A DNA stretch of 43,404 nt from an uncultured Ruminococcus sp. (GTDB lineage Bacteria; Bacillota; Clostridia; Oscillospirales; Ruminococcaceae). The first letter of the stretch is position 1; every line of letters starts with the position of its first letter. A program made the translations under genes and the position numbers. The stretch covers positions 1 through 43,404 of the forward strand of contig CAMWYX010000016.1 in the NCBI GenBank assembly GCA_947178575.1. Direction: 5' to 3'. A model generated the notes under the pieces. It was not told where the DNA came from. It saw only the letters and a list, made by a program, of their open reading frames with translations, and did no database searches. Positions 8,589-21,113 of the stretch are shown here, piece after piece.

Positions 8589-9729
8589 TTTCGACTGGGA
8601 CAGAATAATCGAAGATGCATTTTCCGGCGGTGAACCGCATGAGTTTTCCGAAAACTACAAAATGCGGAAACAGCAGATTGAAAGGAGTATCAGCATGAAA
8701 AGAAAAATCAACAGACAGCGTATTATAGGTGTATCCGTAGCCGTGGCACTGACAGCCGCAGGTTGTACAGGACTTATTGCTGTGGGAAAATTCGGAGTAT
8801 TTGAAAAACTCAGCAATAACCTTGACAGCACATACATTGATTCCGAAGGTAACGAGTACAGAAAAGACAAGTTTGAAAACCACGACTTTGAACAGATAGC
8901 ACAGGTGGCACAGCCGTTTACTAACCCCATTCCTCTTGACGGAAATGATATTTCAATAACTGTCGAAAGTATGTACTGTGACGGGAATACGCTTATACTT
9001 GCTCTTGCCGGAAGTCTTAAAAACGGCAATCCCGACGGTTTCCAGTATGTAAGATTCACGCCGTATATGACTATGAACGATAAAAAATACGGTCTTGATT
9101 CTGTTCATTCCGACGGAATCATAAACGGACGTGCTATGATGTATCTTGATGAGGGTACACAGAACAGCTTTACCGGACATTTTCAGATTACACTCAACAA
9201 TTTCTGCAAAATTTCTCAACCTACAGATATTGAATTTAAATTTCTTCAGTTTTCTCCCAATTCCAATTCTTACGGCATAGGTGAGAAAGATGATGAAATT
9301 CTGGGTGATGAATTTAATTTTGCCGTGAATGTTACGCCTGATGATTCTCTCAAACGTCATATCAATCATACTTTTACCGATTCTGAGGGATATTCCCTGA
9401 CGATTTTTGACATAACTCCTGCCGGAATGGAAATACAGTGCTGGCAGATTCCGGAGGTTTATGACCATGAGACCCCTTATCAGAAAGAGAATCTGGATTC
9501 TAAGGTATACAGTGTGTACACTGACGGAAACGGAAATCAGCTTGAATTTCTCGGACTGTGGAGTATGTTTGAACGTGAGGACGGCTCATTAATGGATTTG
9601 CTACAGCCACCGACATCTGATATTATAAATATAAAATATTATGATGCAAATACACAGGACGAAAACGGCGGAAGTCTTTTTGTTCACGAAATGACAATCG
9701 ACCTTGAAAATCTTGCTGTTATAGAATAA
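8575..9729 (+). CDS. Putative membrane anti-sigma factor, DUF4179-like
   Basis: A 384-residue protein with a short cytoplasmic N-terminus (residues 1-48, beginning MKKNNFDWDRIIEDAF), one transmembrane helix at about 50-71 (VSVAVALTAAGCTGLIAV) and a large extracellular part. This is the layout of DUF4179 proteins encoded next to ECF sigma factors in Firmicutes, where the N-terminus binds and silences the sigma factor. The extracellular half (about 100-380) looks like two beta-rich domains with NDISITVESMYCDG at the start of the first. The start overlaps the sigma gene by 14 bases and has AAGGAG upstream. The anti-sigma role is inferred from neighbourhood and topology, not from a conserved binding motif I can name. 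Confidence 0.8.
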   Translation: MKKNNFDWDRIIEDAFSGGEPHEFSENYKMRKQQIERSISMKRKINRQRIIGVSVAVALTAAGCTGLIAVGKFGVFEKLSNNLDSTYIDSEGNEYRKDKFENHDFEQIAQVAQPFTNPIPLDGNDISITVESMYCDGNTLILALAGSLKNGNPDGFQYVRFTPYMTMNDKKYGLDSVHSDGIINGRAMMYLDEGTQNSFTGHFQITLNNFCKISQPTDIEFKFLQFSPNSNSYGIGEKDDEILGDEFNFAVNVTPDDSLKRHINHTFTDSEGYSLTIFDITPAGMEIQCWQIPEVYDHETPYQKENLDSKVYSVYTDGNGNQLEFLGLWSMFEREDGSLMDLLQPPTSDIINIKYYDANTQDENGGSLFVHEMTIDLENLAVIE

Positions 9730-9785
9730 CTTGTCTTGAAACTGCATATCCTGTAAAGATAAATTCCGAAAAGGAGTGAAACTTT

Positions 9786-12434
9786 ATGGGTCTTACAGAA
9801 AAAGAAGCAGCCGCACGGCTGAAAAAAGACGGGCTGAATGTTCTTGAGGACAAGAAAAAAACAAGTGCCGCAAAAATATTTATAGGACAGTTCAGGGACG
9901 TAATGGTTATGATTCTTCTTGCCGCAACAGTAATATCTGTGCTTCTGGGCGAGGTTTCGGACGCTATAACTATTATACTTATTGTCCTGCTCAATGCTAT
10001 TCTTGGATTTATTCAGGAATACCGCACAGAACATACTCTTGAAGCATTGAAATCCATGTCTGCTCCGACGGCAAAATGCTATCGTGACGGAAAACTTATT
10101 CAGATTGAGGCGGAACGTCTTGTAACGGGCGATGTCATAGAACTTGAAGCCGGTGACAGAGTTCCGGCAGACTGCGTGATAATTTCGGCAGCCGGATTAT
10201 TCACCGATGAATCAATACTGACGGGAGAATCAGAACCTGCTCCGAAAAATGCCGGAAATATAAACGATACGGATAACAGCATAAATAAGCCGAATATAAT
10301 ATATTGCGGAACATCTGTTGTAAAGGGAACGTGTAAAGGAAAAGTCATCGCAACGGCCAAAAATACCCAGATGGGAAAAATTTCGGAACTGTTAGCAAAT
10401 ATTGATAAGGAACTCACACCCTTGCAGAAACGTCTCGCCGAACTCGGAAAAGTAGTAGCAGTAATATGTCTTTTTGTATGTATTGCAGTATTTGCCGCCG
10501 GAGTTCTTCGGGGAGAAGATATATTTGAAATGCTTATGACAGGAATTACAATTGCGATAGCGGCTATTCCGGAGGGACTTCCGGCGACCGTTACTATTGC
10601 TCTTGCTCTTGCCGTAAACCGTATGCTTAAACAGAAAGCACTTGTGAATAAGCTCCACAGCGTTGAAACACTTGGCTGTGCATCTGTTATATGTTCCGAC
10701 AAGACAGGAACTATAACAGAAAATAAAATGACCGTAACAGAGCTTGCAACCGCCGATTCCGAATATTTTTTCAGCGGTTCGGGATATAAAATAAGCGGAG
10801 AAGTCACAAAGGGAATAGATAATATTTCTGTAAATCCAAAAACCGAAAAAGCAATGACGGAATCGCTGAAATGCGGTGTTCTGTGTTCGACGGCGACTAT
10901 TTCCAGCGACAGGGCAGGAATAAGCCGTCGGCGTGGTTCGCTTAAAGGAAAAGGCGAATGGAATATTTCGGGAGACCCTACCGAAGTTGCACTTCTTGTT
11001 GCAGCAGCGAAAGCCGGCATAACAAAAGATGTACTCGAACAGTATTCACATAAACTGAAAGAATTTCCGTTTGACAGTGAAACACGTTTCATGGCGGTAC
11101 ATTGTAAAGAGGGAGCGGAAAAACGTCTGTATTTCAAGGGTGCGGAAGAAGTTATACTTCCACGGTGTTCACAGTACATATCATCGGATGGAGAAATAAA
11201 ACCGCTTACGTCCGGAATAAGAAAAGAAATCGGCAGAAAGACGATTGAGATGTCCGACAAGGCACTTCGGGTTCTTGCACTTGCATACTGTGTATCGGAA
11301 ACATTTGACCCTGAAAGGGGGAATCTTATATTCCTCGGAATTTCGGGAATGCTCGACCCTCCACGTGAGGAAGCAAGAACCGCAATCAGAAAATGTGCCG
11401 CCGCTTCCGTGAAAACCGTAATGATAACAGGCGACCATAAAAATACAGCCGTTGCGGTTGCAAAAAAAGCCGGACTCCTGCGGAACGGCAAAGCCCTGAC
11501 CGGTGCGGAACTCGACAGAATGACTGATAGTCAACTTGATGCCTGTATTGATGAATGTACTGTGTTCGCCCGTGTTGAGCCTGTTCATAAACTCAGAATA
11601 GTGCGGAGTTTCAAGCGTAAAGGCGAAATCGTCACCATGACCGGAGACGGTGTGAACGATGCTCCGGCAATAAAAGAAGCCGATGTGGGCGTGGCAATGG
11701 GAATCACCGGAACAGATGTAACAAAACAGGCGGCGGACGTGGTTCTGCTTGACGATAATCTTGCAACGCTTGTAAATGCCGTCGAGCAGGGACGATGTGT
11801 TTACTCAAATATACGGAAATTTGTGCGTTATCTTCTGGCGTGCAATATCGGGGAAGTTCTTACGATGTTTCTCGGAATACTTATGGGTATGCCGATAGTT
11901 CTTATGCCCGTACAGATACTTCTTGTAAATCTTGTCACTGACGGTCTGCCGGCGATAGCTCTCGGACTTGAACCGCCGGAAAGTGATATAATGAACCGTC
12001 CTCCACGTAAATCAACAGAGGGATTCTTTGCCGGCGGACTTATGTGGAAAATCGTGTTCAGGGGAATATTTATCGGGCTTTCAACTCTTGCCTCGTTTAC
12101 ATCTGTAATGCATATGGGAGGCGATATAAAAGCCTGCCGTACTGCTGCATTGATAACGCTTGTTGTATCTCAGCTTATACACGTCTTTGAATGTAAGTCG
12201 GAAACAAAATCAATATTTAAAATCAATATTTTCAGTAATATGAAACTGATATTTGCTGTTCTTGTATCGGTTATGGCACTTGCGTCGGCGGTTGCAGTAC
12301 CTCAGCTTCAGGGAGTATTTGAAACTGTAACGCTTACCGGCGAACAGTTTTTTGCAGCACTGGGATTCAGTATAGTAATACCGGTGTTCAGCGGACTACT
12401 TACAAAACCGGCAAAGAAATCTGTAACAGTTTGA
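9786..12434 (+). CDS. Calcium-translocating P-type ATPase (P2 type)
   Basis: An 882-residue cation pump that should export Ca2+ at the cost of ATP. The N-terminal cation ATPase domain is followed by the A domain with TGES, M4 with AAIPEGLPAT, the phosphorylated Asp305 in SDKTGTIT, the nucleotide domain with FKGAEE, the hinge MTGDGVNDAPAIKEADVG and a C-terminal set of six helices. The Ca2+ ligand positions known from SERCA are conserved in M4 (PEGL), M5 (NIGE) and M6 (NLVTDGLP). I see no clear acidic ligand in M8, so one or two sites remain open. AAGGAGTG precedes the ATG, and 56 bases separate it from the anti-sigma gene. A short basic insert (SRRRGSLKGK) sits in the nucleotide domain. Confidence 0.94.
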   Translation: MGLTEKEAAARLKKDGLNVLEDKKKTSAAKIFIGQFRDVMVMILLAATVISVLLGEVSDAITIILIVLLNAILGFIQEYRTEHTLEALKSMSAPTAKCYRDGKLIQIEAERLVTGDVIELEAGDRVPADCVIISAAGLFTDESILTGESEPAPKNAGNINDTDNSINKPNIIYCGTSVVKGTCKGKVIATAKNTQMGKISELLANIDKELTPLQKRLAELGKVVAVICLFVCIAVFAAGVLRGEDIFEMLMTGITIAIAAIPEGLPATVTIALALAVNRMLKQKALVNKLHSVETLGCASVICSDKTGTITENKMTVTELATADSEYFFSGSGYKISGEVTKGIDNISVNPKTEKAMTESLKCGVLCSTATISSDRAGISRRRGSLKGKGEWNISGDPTEVALLVAAAKAGITKDVLEQYSHKLKEFPFDSETRFMAVHCKEGAEKRLYFKGAEEVILPRCSQYISSDGEIKPLTSGIRKEIGRKTIEMSDKALRVLALAYCVSETFDPERGNLIFLGISGMLDPPREEARTAIRKCAAASVKTVMITGDHKNTAVAVAKKAGLLRNGKALTGAELDRMTDSQLDACIDECTVFARVEPVHKLRIVRSFKRKGEIVTMTGDGVNDAPAIKEADVGVAMGITGTDVTKQAADVVLLDDNLATLVNAVEQGRCVYSNIRKFVRYLLACNIGEVLTMFLGILMGMPIVLMPVQILLVNLVTDGLPAIALGLEPPESDIMNRPPRKSTEGFFAGGLMWKIVFRGIFIGLSTLASFTSVMHMGGDIKACRTAALITLVVSQLIHVFECKSETKSIFKINIFSNMKLIFAVLVSVMALASAVAVPQLQGVFETVTLTGEQFFAALGFSIVIPVFSGLLTKPAKKSVTV

Positions 12435-12482
12435 AAAATTAATCAATATTTTTTAAATTTACAATTTCGACAAGAAAAGTAC

Positions 12483-12511
12483 TTGACAAATAATGAAAAA
12501 TATGATACAAT
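12483..12511 (+). promoter_or_regulatory. Strong sigma-A promoter of the V-ATPase operon
   Basis: A consensus TTGACA at 12483-12488 and TACAAT at 12506-12511 with a 17-base spacer. It lies 84 bases before the first gene, leaving a leader that contains the hairpin at 12540-12575. Confidence 0.85.
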
Positions 12512-12539
12512 GTGTGGCATAGAATGAATATCCAATGAG

Positions 12540-12575
12540 GGAGCTGTCTGTAGAAGATAGCTCCTTTGCGTTTTT
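12540..12575 (+). promoter_or_regulatory. Terminator-like leader hairpin of the V-ATPase operon (possible attenuator)
   Basis: GGAGCTGTCT (12540-12549) pairs with AGATAGCTCC (12555-12564) over 10 bp with one G-U pair and a GTAGA loop, followed by TTTGCGTTTTT. It lies between the promoter and the ribosome site of the first gene, so transcripts must read through it. The T tract is interrupted by GCG, so it may be leaky or act as an mRNA stabiliser. Confidence 0.6.
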
Positions 12576-12594
12576 ATTACAGGAGGTGAATCCA

Positions 12595-12903
12595 ATGGCA
12601 TCAGAAGCAGTAAACCGGATACTCAATGCCGAAGCGGAGGCGGATAAAAAAATCGCAGATGCCCGCAGACGTGCCGAGGAAATAATCGAACAGGCACATC
12701 AGCAGGGTGCAGTCACAATACAGAAAAGAATCGCTGACGCAAGAGCCGAAACCGAAAAAATCAGAAAGTCAAACAATGAAAATCTCTCAAAGTATTGGAA
12801 AAACGCTGACAGAGAATGTGAAAAATCACTGGAACTTCTGCGGAATCAGGTAAATAATAATACCGAAAAGGCTGTATCTGCAATAACAGACCGCTTTTTC
12901 TGA
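12595..12903 (+). CDS. V-type ATPase subunit G/H (peripheral stalk)
   Basis: A 102-residue, almost wholly helical, Glu/Lys/Ala-rich protein predicted to be one long coiled coil. This is the expected form of the small peripheral-stalk subunit (NtpF, G or H), which pairs with subunit E and holds the catalytic head to subunit I. It is the first gene of the operon, the normal place. The ATG at 12595 is chosen because AGGAGGTGA lies 6 bases upstream; an in-frame ATG at 12535 has no ribosome site and would translate the leader hairpin. Confidence 0.85.
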   Translation: MASEAVNRILNAEAEADKKIADARRRAEEIIEQAHQQGAVTIQKRIADARAETEKIRKSNNENLSKYWKNADRECEKSLELLRNQVNNNTEKAVSAITDRFF

Positions 12904-12917
12904 AAGGAGTGTGATTT

Positions 12918-15396
<2,479 letters not shown>

Positions 15397-15414
15397 TGAA
15401 ACGGAGGCGGTAAA

Positions 15415-16008
15415 ATGGCAGGAATTGACAATATCCTGAAAATGATAGCCTCACAGCAGGAGAAATCGGAAAGCCTGATAATATCCTCGGCGAAGAAGCA
15501 GGCAGATTCAATAATGCGTGAATACGCCGAAAAAGCCGAAAGGGAATACAATGATTTTATGAAAAAGTCGGCTGTTCAGCTGGAACAGGAAAAGAAAAAT
15601 TTCTGTTCCTCGACAGACGGCGAAATGAAGCGTGTACAGCTTGCATACAAAGTCGAAGCAATTGACGAGGTTATTGCGGAGACGCTCCGGAGACTGAATA
15701 ATCTTCCGGTCAGCGAATATTTTGCGGTACTTCAGAAACTTCTTTCGGACAGAATAAGAAAAGGAAACGGTGAACTTTCGCTTAACGCTCTTGATTTAAT
15801 GCGTATGCCGGAGAGTTTCCGGAAATATGCCGTAACAATTGCGGAAAAATCAGGCGGTACTCTTGAAATATCCGAAAATCCGGCGGATATAGAAAACGGA
15901 TTTATATTGACATATGGTCTGATTTCCGAAAACTGCAGTTTCAGTGCCATAATTGAAGCAGAATACGAAAGCGTAAGGGATATAGCTGCGAAAGCTCTTT
16001 TCGGGTAG
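15415..16008 (+). CDS. V-type ATPase subunit E (peripheral stalk)
   Basis: A 197-residue protein with a long N-terminal helix (about 1-90, rich in Lys and Glu, AKKQADSIMREYAEKAE) and a C-terminal globular part, as in NtpE. It pairs with the G/H subunit and binds the top of the A3B3 head. ACGGAGG precedes the ATG by 7 bases. It is 18 bases after K and 8 bases before C. Sequence similarity in this family is low, so the call rests on length, shape and its fixed operon place. Confidence 0.88.
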   Translation: MAGIDNILKMIASQQEKSESLIISSAKKQADSIMREYAEKAEREYNDFMKKSAVQLEQEKKNFCSSTDGEMKRVQLAYKVEAIDEVIAETLRRLNNLPVSEYFAVLQKLLSDRIRKGNGELSLNALDLMRMPESFRKYAVTIAEKSGGTLEISENPADIENGFILTYGLISENCSFSAIIEAEYESVRDIAAKALFG

Positions 16009-16016
16009 GTGAATCT

Positions 16017-16961
16017 ATGAGCAGAACAACAAAATATGCTGACGCAGTTGCAGCAGTCAAGGCAATGGAAAATTCCCTCATGAACAGGAGCGATATTGAA
16101 CAACTCATCAATGCGTCAGGAAAAACTGAATTTGATGCGGTTATGTCTTCAAAAAGAGGAAATCCCAAGGAATTTTCAACCGAAAGCGTGTGGGAATTTA
16201 TTCATGGTTATGCTCCCGAAAGCCGTGAACTTGAAATACTTCTGTACAGAAATGATTTTCATAATCTCAAAGCCGCACTTAAAGCCATGGTATCGGGCAG
16301 AAATGCTGAGAAATATTTTATACGTCCGACCAATATCAATCTTGAAAGACTTCCGGAAGCACTTGCGGAAAAGGATTACAGTGTTCTTCCGGAGCATATG
16401 CACAGGACTGCAAAGGAAGCCTATGAGCTTATAGTGCGGACATCTGACGGACAGCTTGCGGATTCTTTTATAGATGCAGAAACTCTCCGCACCATGCAGA
16501 AAAATGCAGACGAATCAGGCTGTGAATTTATGAAAGAATATGCACGGATTTTAACAGTGTGTGCCGATATAAAGACGGCATACAGATGCAGCAGAATGAA
16601 AAAACAACGTATTTTTCTTGAAACAGCAATATGCGGAAGTCCGGAACTCGACAAGGAATCGCTTATCTGTGCAGTACTTGACGGAACAGAAAGTCTTATG
16701 AAATTTCTCGAGGAATCAGGCTTTGCCGAGGCGGTTGAACTTCTTGATAAATCAGCTGTCAAGTTTGAAAAATGGTGTGATGATTTGCTGATGGAACTCG
16801 CCGGAACAGCACGTATGAAGTCTTTCGGTGCTGAACCTCTGGCGGCGTATTATATCGCTTCCGAAACGGAACAGCAGAATCTCAGAATTATATCAGTCTG
16901 CCGTGAATCCGGTGCGGACAGGGAAACTATCATGGAAAGAATGAGGAAATTATATGTCTGA
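16017..16961 (+). CDS. V-type ATPase subunit C (AtpC/V0 d-like)
   Basis: A 314-residue helical protein of the V-ATPase C/d family, which caps the K ring and couples it to the central shaft (subunits D and F). It shows the repeated helical pattern of the family, for example EILLYRNDFHNLKAALKA, a typical stretch. The ribosome site before the ATG is GTAGGTG, which includes the E stop codon. The last 8 bases overlap the start of subunit F, indicating coupled translation. The length is close to the usual 320-330. Confidence 0.9.
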   Translation: MSRTTKYADAVAAVKAMENSLMNRSDIEQLINASGKTEFDAVMSSKRGNPKEFSTESVWEFIHGYAPESRELEILLYRNDFHNLKAALKAMVSGRNAEKYFIRPTNINLERLPEALAEKDYSVLPEHMHRTAKEAYELIVRTSDGQLADSFIDAETLRTMQKNADESGCEFMKEYARILTVCADIKTAYRCSRMKKQRIFLETAICGSPELDKESLICAVLDGTESLMKFLEESGFAEAVELLDKSAVKFEKWCDDLLMELAGTARMKSFGAEPLAAYYIASETEQQNLRIISVCRESGADRETIMERMRKLYV

Positions 16962-17274
16962 ATTGCTTAAAACCGCTGTAATAGGCGATTCCGCCAGTGT
17001 ATCGGGATTTTCGGCTCTTGGGCTTTCTGTATTCTGCGAAACTGAAGCGGATAAAATTTCGGTATTGATAAACAAACTGGCATCAAGCGGATTCGGAGTT
17101 ATATATATAACCGAACCGGCAGCCGCACTGGCGGTAGATACGATAAAAAAATACAGGAGCAGACGGCTTCCGTCAATAGTTCTGATACCGGCAGTCGGGG
17201 GAAATACAGGCGAGGGAATGAGAGGACTTCACGAAACCGTGGAAAAAGCAGTCGGCTCTGATATATTAAAATAA
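16954..17274 (+). CDS. V-type ATPase subunit F (NtpG type)
   Basis: A 106-residue alpha/beta protein with the Rossmann-like pattern of subunit F (AVIGDSASVSGFSALG at the N-terminus, then FGVIYITEP and LPSIVLIPA). It sits on the central shaft with subunit D. The ATG overlaps the end of subunit C by 8 bases. The next gene, A, begins 33 bases later, the widest gap in the operon. Confidence 0.92.
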   Translation: MSELLKTAVIGDSASVSGFSALGLSVFCETEADKISVLINKLASSGFGVIYITEPAAALAVDTIKKYRSRRLPSIVLIPAVGGNTGEGMRGLHETVEKAVGSDILK

Positions 17275-17307
17275 TATCATTCAGATAAATTAAAAGGAGA
17301 TGGGGTT

Positions 17308-19074
17308 TTGAGCAGTATCGGAAAAACAGTAAAAATTTCAGGGCCTCTCGTAGTTGCCGAGGGAATGAGAGATGCCAATATGTTCGACGTTGTACGTGTA
17401 GGAAACAGGAGACTTATCGGCGAAATAATAGAAATGCACGGCGACAGGGCATCTGTTCAGGTTTATGAGGAAACAGCAGGAATGGGTACAGGAGAATCTG
17501 TTGAATCAACAGGCGAGCCGATGTCTGCGGAACTCGGACCAGGACTTATCGGCAGTATATATGACGGTATACAGCGTCCGCTTGACGATATAAGAAAAAT
17601 ATGCGGAAACAATCTTGAACGTGGAGTCGAAGTAACACCTCTTAAACGTGACCGGAAATGGAAGTTCACGCCGACAGTAAAAACCGGCGATTTGGTGCAG
17701 AGCGGAGATGTTTTCGGAACAGTTCCGGAAACCGATATAGTTCTGCACAAGATAATGATACCCGCCGGCATAAAAGGAAAAGTTAAATCAATCAGAGAGG
17801 GCGAATTTACAGTCGATGAAATTGTGTGTACAGTCGAAACGGAAAACGGCGACCGTGAACTTAAAATGTTCCAGAAATGGGCGGTACGCAGAGGCAGACC
17901 ATATAAGAAAAAACTTTCTCCGGAAATGCCTCTTATAACCGGACAGCGTGTTATAGACTGTCTTTTCCCGATAGCAAAGGGAGGAGTTGCGGCAATTCCC
18001 GGACCTTTCGGAAGCGGAAAGACAGTCACTCAGCATCAGCTTGCAAAGTGGGCGGAGGCTGATATTATCGTATATATCGGCTGTGGTGAGCGTGGAAATG
18101 AGATGACCGACGTATTGAACGAATTTCCGGAACTCATCGACCCGAAAACAGGTAAATCGCTTATGGAACGCACAGTTCTTATTGCAAATACTTCCGATAT
18201 GCCGGTTGCGGCACGTGAAGCATCGGTTTATACGGGAATTACAATTGCCGAATATTATCGTGATATGGGTTATTCTGTTGCACTTATGGCGGATTCCACA
18301 TCACGCTGGGCAGAAGCTCTGCGTGAGATGTCGGGACGTCTTGAGGAAATGCCCGGCGATGAGGGTTATCCGGCGTATCTCGGAAGCCGTCTCGCACAGT
18401 TTTATGAAAGGGCAGGACGGGTTATATCTACAGGAACTAAGGGCAGAGAGGGTGCGTTATCCGTAATCGGAGCGGTTTCGCCTCCTGGCGGAGATATATC
18501 AGAGCCGGTATCTCAGGCGACGCTCCGTATAGTCAAGGTGTTCTGGGGGCTTGATGCAAATCTGGCGTATCAGAGGCATTTTCCGGCGATAAACTGGCTT
18601 ACGAGTTATTCGCTTTATGCCGATTCGCTTGCAGACTGGTATAATAACAACGTATCGGCAGACTGGATTAAACTTCGTGCGAGATTTATGAGCATACTCA
18701 ATGACGAGTCGGAACTTAAAGAAATAGTGAAACTTGTCGGAATGGACGCACTTTCGGCAGGAGACCGTCTCAAAATGGAGACAGCACGTTCCATACGTGA
18801 AGATTTTCTGCATCAGCTTGCATTTCATGAGGTTGATACTTATACAAGCCTTAAAAAACAGCTGTATATGATGAAACTTATCCTTAATTTCCATGATGAA
18901 GCCGAAACAGCAATATCAAAGGGTGCAGATGTGGAGCGTATCACAGAACTTCCGGTGAGGGAAAAGATAGGACGTTTCAAATATATTACTGAAGAAAATG
19001 CAGAAAAGGAATTCAGCCGAATATCGGTTGAAATTTCAGCAGGACTTGACAAACTAAGAACGGAGGCGTACTGA
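17308..19074 (+). CDS. V-type ATPase catalytic subunit A, TTG start
   Basis: A 588-residue catalytic subunit that hydrolyses or makes ATP. Walker A is GPFGSGKT at 232-239, with the catalytic Glu in CGERGNEM near 259-266, and the non-homologous insert of A subunits lies at about 110-200. The length is standard. The start is TTG at 17308, with AAGGAGATGG 7 to 10 bases upstream. No in-frame ATG gives a better family start, since [15 protein letters not shown] follows directly. The stop shares one base with the B start. Confidence 0.96.
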   Translation: MSSIGKTVKISGPLVVAEGMRDANMFDVVRVGNRRLIGEIIEMHGDRASVQVYEETAGMGTGESVESTGEPMSAELGPGLIGSIYDGIQRPLDDIRKICGNNLERGVEVTPLKRDRKWKFTPTVKTGDLVQSGDVFGTVPETDIVLHKIMIPAGIKGKVKSIREGEFTVDEIVCTVETENGDRELKMFQKWAVRRGRPYKKKLSPEMPLITGQRVIDCLFPIAKGGVAAIPGPFGSGKTVTQHQLAKWAEADIIVYIGCGERGNEMTDVLNEFPELIDPKTGKSLMERTVLIANTSDMPVAAREASVYTGITIAEYYRDMGYSVALMADSTSRWAEALREMSGRLEEMPGDEGYPAYLGSRLAQFYERAGRVISTGTKGREGALSVIGAVSPPGGDISEPVSQATLRIVKVFWGLDANLAYQRHFPAINWLTSYSLYADSLADWYNNNVSADWIKLRARFMSILNDESELKEIVKLVGMDALSAGDRLKMETARSIREDFLHQLAFHEVDTYTSLKKQLYMMKLILNFHDEAETAISKGADVERITELPVREKIGRFKYITEENAEKEFSRISVEISAGLDKLRTEAY

Positions 19075-20447
19075 TGCCAAGAGAATACAGAACTATTGAG
19101 GAAGCAGCAGGACCTTTGCTTCTTGTAAAGGGCGTTGAGGGCTGTACTTACGGCGAACTTGCCGATATACGTCTTAAAAACGGTGAAAAAAGAAGATGCC
19201 GTGTTCTGGAAATAAACGGCAGTGATGCACTTGTACAGCTTTTTGAAAATTCGGCAGGAATAAATCTTCAGGACAGTGCAGTAGTTTTCACCGGTCATCA
19301 GATGGAACTCGGCGTATCGGAGGATATGCTCGGACGGGTTTTTGACGGTATGGGAAATCCGATTGACGACGGTCCGGAAATAATTCCTGATATGCGAATG
19401 GACGTGAACGGACTTCCGATGAATCCGGTAGCACGAAAATATCCGCAGGAATTTATTCAGACAGGTGTCTCGGCGATTGACGGACTTAATACGCTTGTTC
19501 GGGGACAGAAACTTCCGATATTTTCGGCAAGCGGACTTCCGCACGCAAATCTTGCGGCACAGATTGCACGGCAGGCGAAAGTTCTGGGAGATAACGAACA
19601 GTTCGCCGTAGTATTCGCAGCAATGGGAATAACATTTGAGGAATCCGAATTTTTTGTCCGCAGTTTCCGTGAAACAGGTGCGCTCAGCAGGACAGTTCTT
19701 TTTGTAAATCTTGCCAATGATTCGGCGATAGAGCGTCTCGCAACGCCTAAAATGGCACTTACGGCAGCGGAATATCTTGCATTTGAAAAAGGAATGCACG
19801 TTCTTGTAATACTGACCGATATAACCAACTATGCAGACGCTCTCCGTGAAGTATCGGCAGCACGTAAGGAAGTTCCCGGACGGCGTGGATATCCGGGATA
19901 TATGTATACAGACCTTGCTTCGCTTTATGAACGTGCAGGACGGCAGGACGGCAAAAACGGAAGTATTACGATGATACCGATACTCACCATGCCGGAAGAT
20001 GATAAAACTCACCCTATTCCCGACCTTACGGGATATATAACAGAGGGTCAGATAATTCTTTCACGGGAACTTTTCAGAAAGGGAATAAATCCGCCTGTTG
20101 ATGTTCTTCCGTCGCTTTCACGTCTTAAGGACAAGGGAATAGGAAAGGGAAAGACACGTGCTGACCATTCCGACACGATGAATCAGCTTTTTTCGGCATA
20201 TGCACGTGGAAAAGATGCAAAGGAGCTTATGGTTGTACTCGGTGAATCCGCACTTACTCCGATTGATTTGATTTATGCGAAATTTGCCGATGAGTTCGAG
20301 AAAAAATACGTATCTCAGGGATTCGACAACAACAGAAGCATTGAGGAAACATTGTCTGTCGGCTGGGAACTTCTTAAACTTCTTCCGAGAAGTGAGCTAA
20401 GACGTATCCGTGAAGAATATCTCAAAGAATACTATGATAAGGATTGA
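19074..20447 (+). CDS. V-type ATPase regulatory subunit B
   Basis: A 457-residue non-catalytic partner of A in the A3B3 head. It has the beta-barrel N-terminus, the family stretch FVFAAMG-like ([14 protein letters not shown]), [23 protein letters not shown] region, and no Walker A lysine, as expected. The ATG overlaps the stop of A by one base and GGAGG lies 7 bases upstream. The length is typical of the family. Confidence 0.96.
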   Translation: MPREYRTIEEAAGPLLLVKGVEGCTYGELADIRLKNGEKRRCRVLEINGSDALVQLFENSAGINLQDSAVVFTGHQMELGVSEDMLGRVFDGMGNPIDDGPEIIPDMRMDVNGLPMNPVARKYPQEFIQTGVSAIDGLNTLVRGQKLPIFSASGLPHANLAAQIARQAKVLGDNEQFAVVFAAMGITFEESEFFVRSFRETGALSRTVLFVNLANDSAIERLATPKMALTAAEYLAFEKGMHVLVILTDITNYADALREVSAARKEVPGRRGYPGYMYTDLASLYERAGRQDGKNGSITMIPILTMPEDDKTHPIPDLTGYITEGQIILSRELFRKGINPPVDVLPSLSRLKDKGIGKGKTRADHSDTMNQLFSAYARGKDAKELMVVLGESALTPIDLIYAKFADEFEKKYVSQGFDNNRSIEETLSVGWELLKLLPRSELRRIREEYLKEYYDKD

Positions 20448-20458
20448 GGTGGAACGGA

Positions 20459-21109
20459 TTGGCAAGACTTAATGTGAATCCTACACGCATGGAACTGAGC
20501 AGTCTCAAAAAGAAACTTACATCAGCCCAGAGAGGGCATAAACTTCTTAAAGACAAGCGGGACGAACTTATGAGACAGTTTATGAATCTTATAAAGGAAA
20601 ATAAAAAACTTCGTCTTGAAGTCGAAGAAGGAATAAGGACAGCCAACCGGTATATGGCGGTTGCGGGTTCGGTAATGCAGAGGGAAGTCCTTGAAACAGC
20701 ACTTATGATGCCGAAACAGGAAGTTGAACTGGAAATATCCGAAAAAAACGTAATGAGTGTAAATATACCGGTATTCAGCCCTAAGTATCGTACCGGAGAT
20801 ACAGATGACATTTATTCTTACGGCACGGCGTTTACTTCTGTTGATTTGGACGGTGCAATAATGGCGTTGAGCGATATATTCCCGAAAATGATACGTCTTG
20901 CAGAAATCGAGAAAGCGTGTCAGCTTATGGCGGACGAAATTGAAAAGACACGCCGGCGTGTAAATGCTCTTGAGCATATCATGATACCGGATTATCAGGA
21001 GACTATCAGGTTTATCACGATGAAGCTCGCAGAAAATGAAAGAAGTACCACGATTTCGCTTATTAAAGTCAAGGACATGGTACTTAAACAGAATCATAAT
21101 TTTTCTTAA
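20459..21109 (+). CDS. V-type ATPase subunit D (central rotor shaft), TTG start
   Basis: A 216-residue shaft subunit with two long helices at the ends. The start chosen is TTG at 20459, giving MARLNVNPTRMEL, the usual N-terminus of this family, with GAGGTGG 6 bases upstream. A TTG at 20444 would add five residues but puts the ribosome site inside the gene. It is the last gene of the operon and is followed 4 bases later by a strong terminator. Confidence 0.93.
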   Translation: MARLNVNPTRMELSSLKKKLTSAQRGHKLLKDKRDELMRQFMNLIKENKKLRLEVEEGIRTANRYMAVAGSVMQREVLETALMMPKQEVELEISEKNVMSVNIPVFSPKYRTGDTDDIYSYGTAFTSVDLDGAIMALSDIFPKMIRLAEIEKACQLMADEIEKTRRRVNALEHIMIPDYQETIRFITMKLAENERSTTISLIKVKDMVLKQNHNFS

Positions 21110-21113
21110 CAGT

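Noticed and set aside
10100-11491. A long minus-strand open frame (463 codons) antisense to the Ca2+-ATPase
   Set aside because: It is a mirror of a fully conserved gene, has a Ser/Ala/Pro-rich low-quality translation with no family likeness, and has no ribosome site or promoter.
12535-12594. An in-frame upstream ATG extending V-ATPase subunit G by 20 residues
   Set aside because: No ribosome site precedes it, it would translate the leader hairpin, and a strong AGGAGGTGA site fits the ATG at 12595.
18840-20012. A 390-codon minus-strand open frame across V-ATPase subunits A and B
   Set aside because: The translation is rich in Cys, Arg, Tyr and His with no domain pattern, lies opposite two conserved genes and has no start signals.
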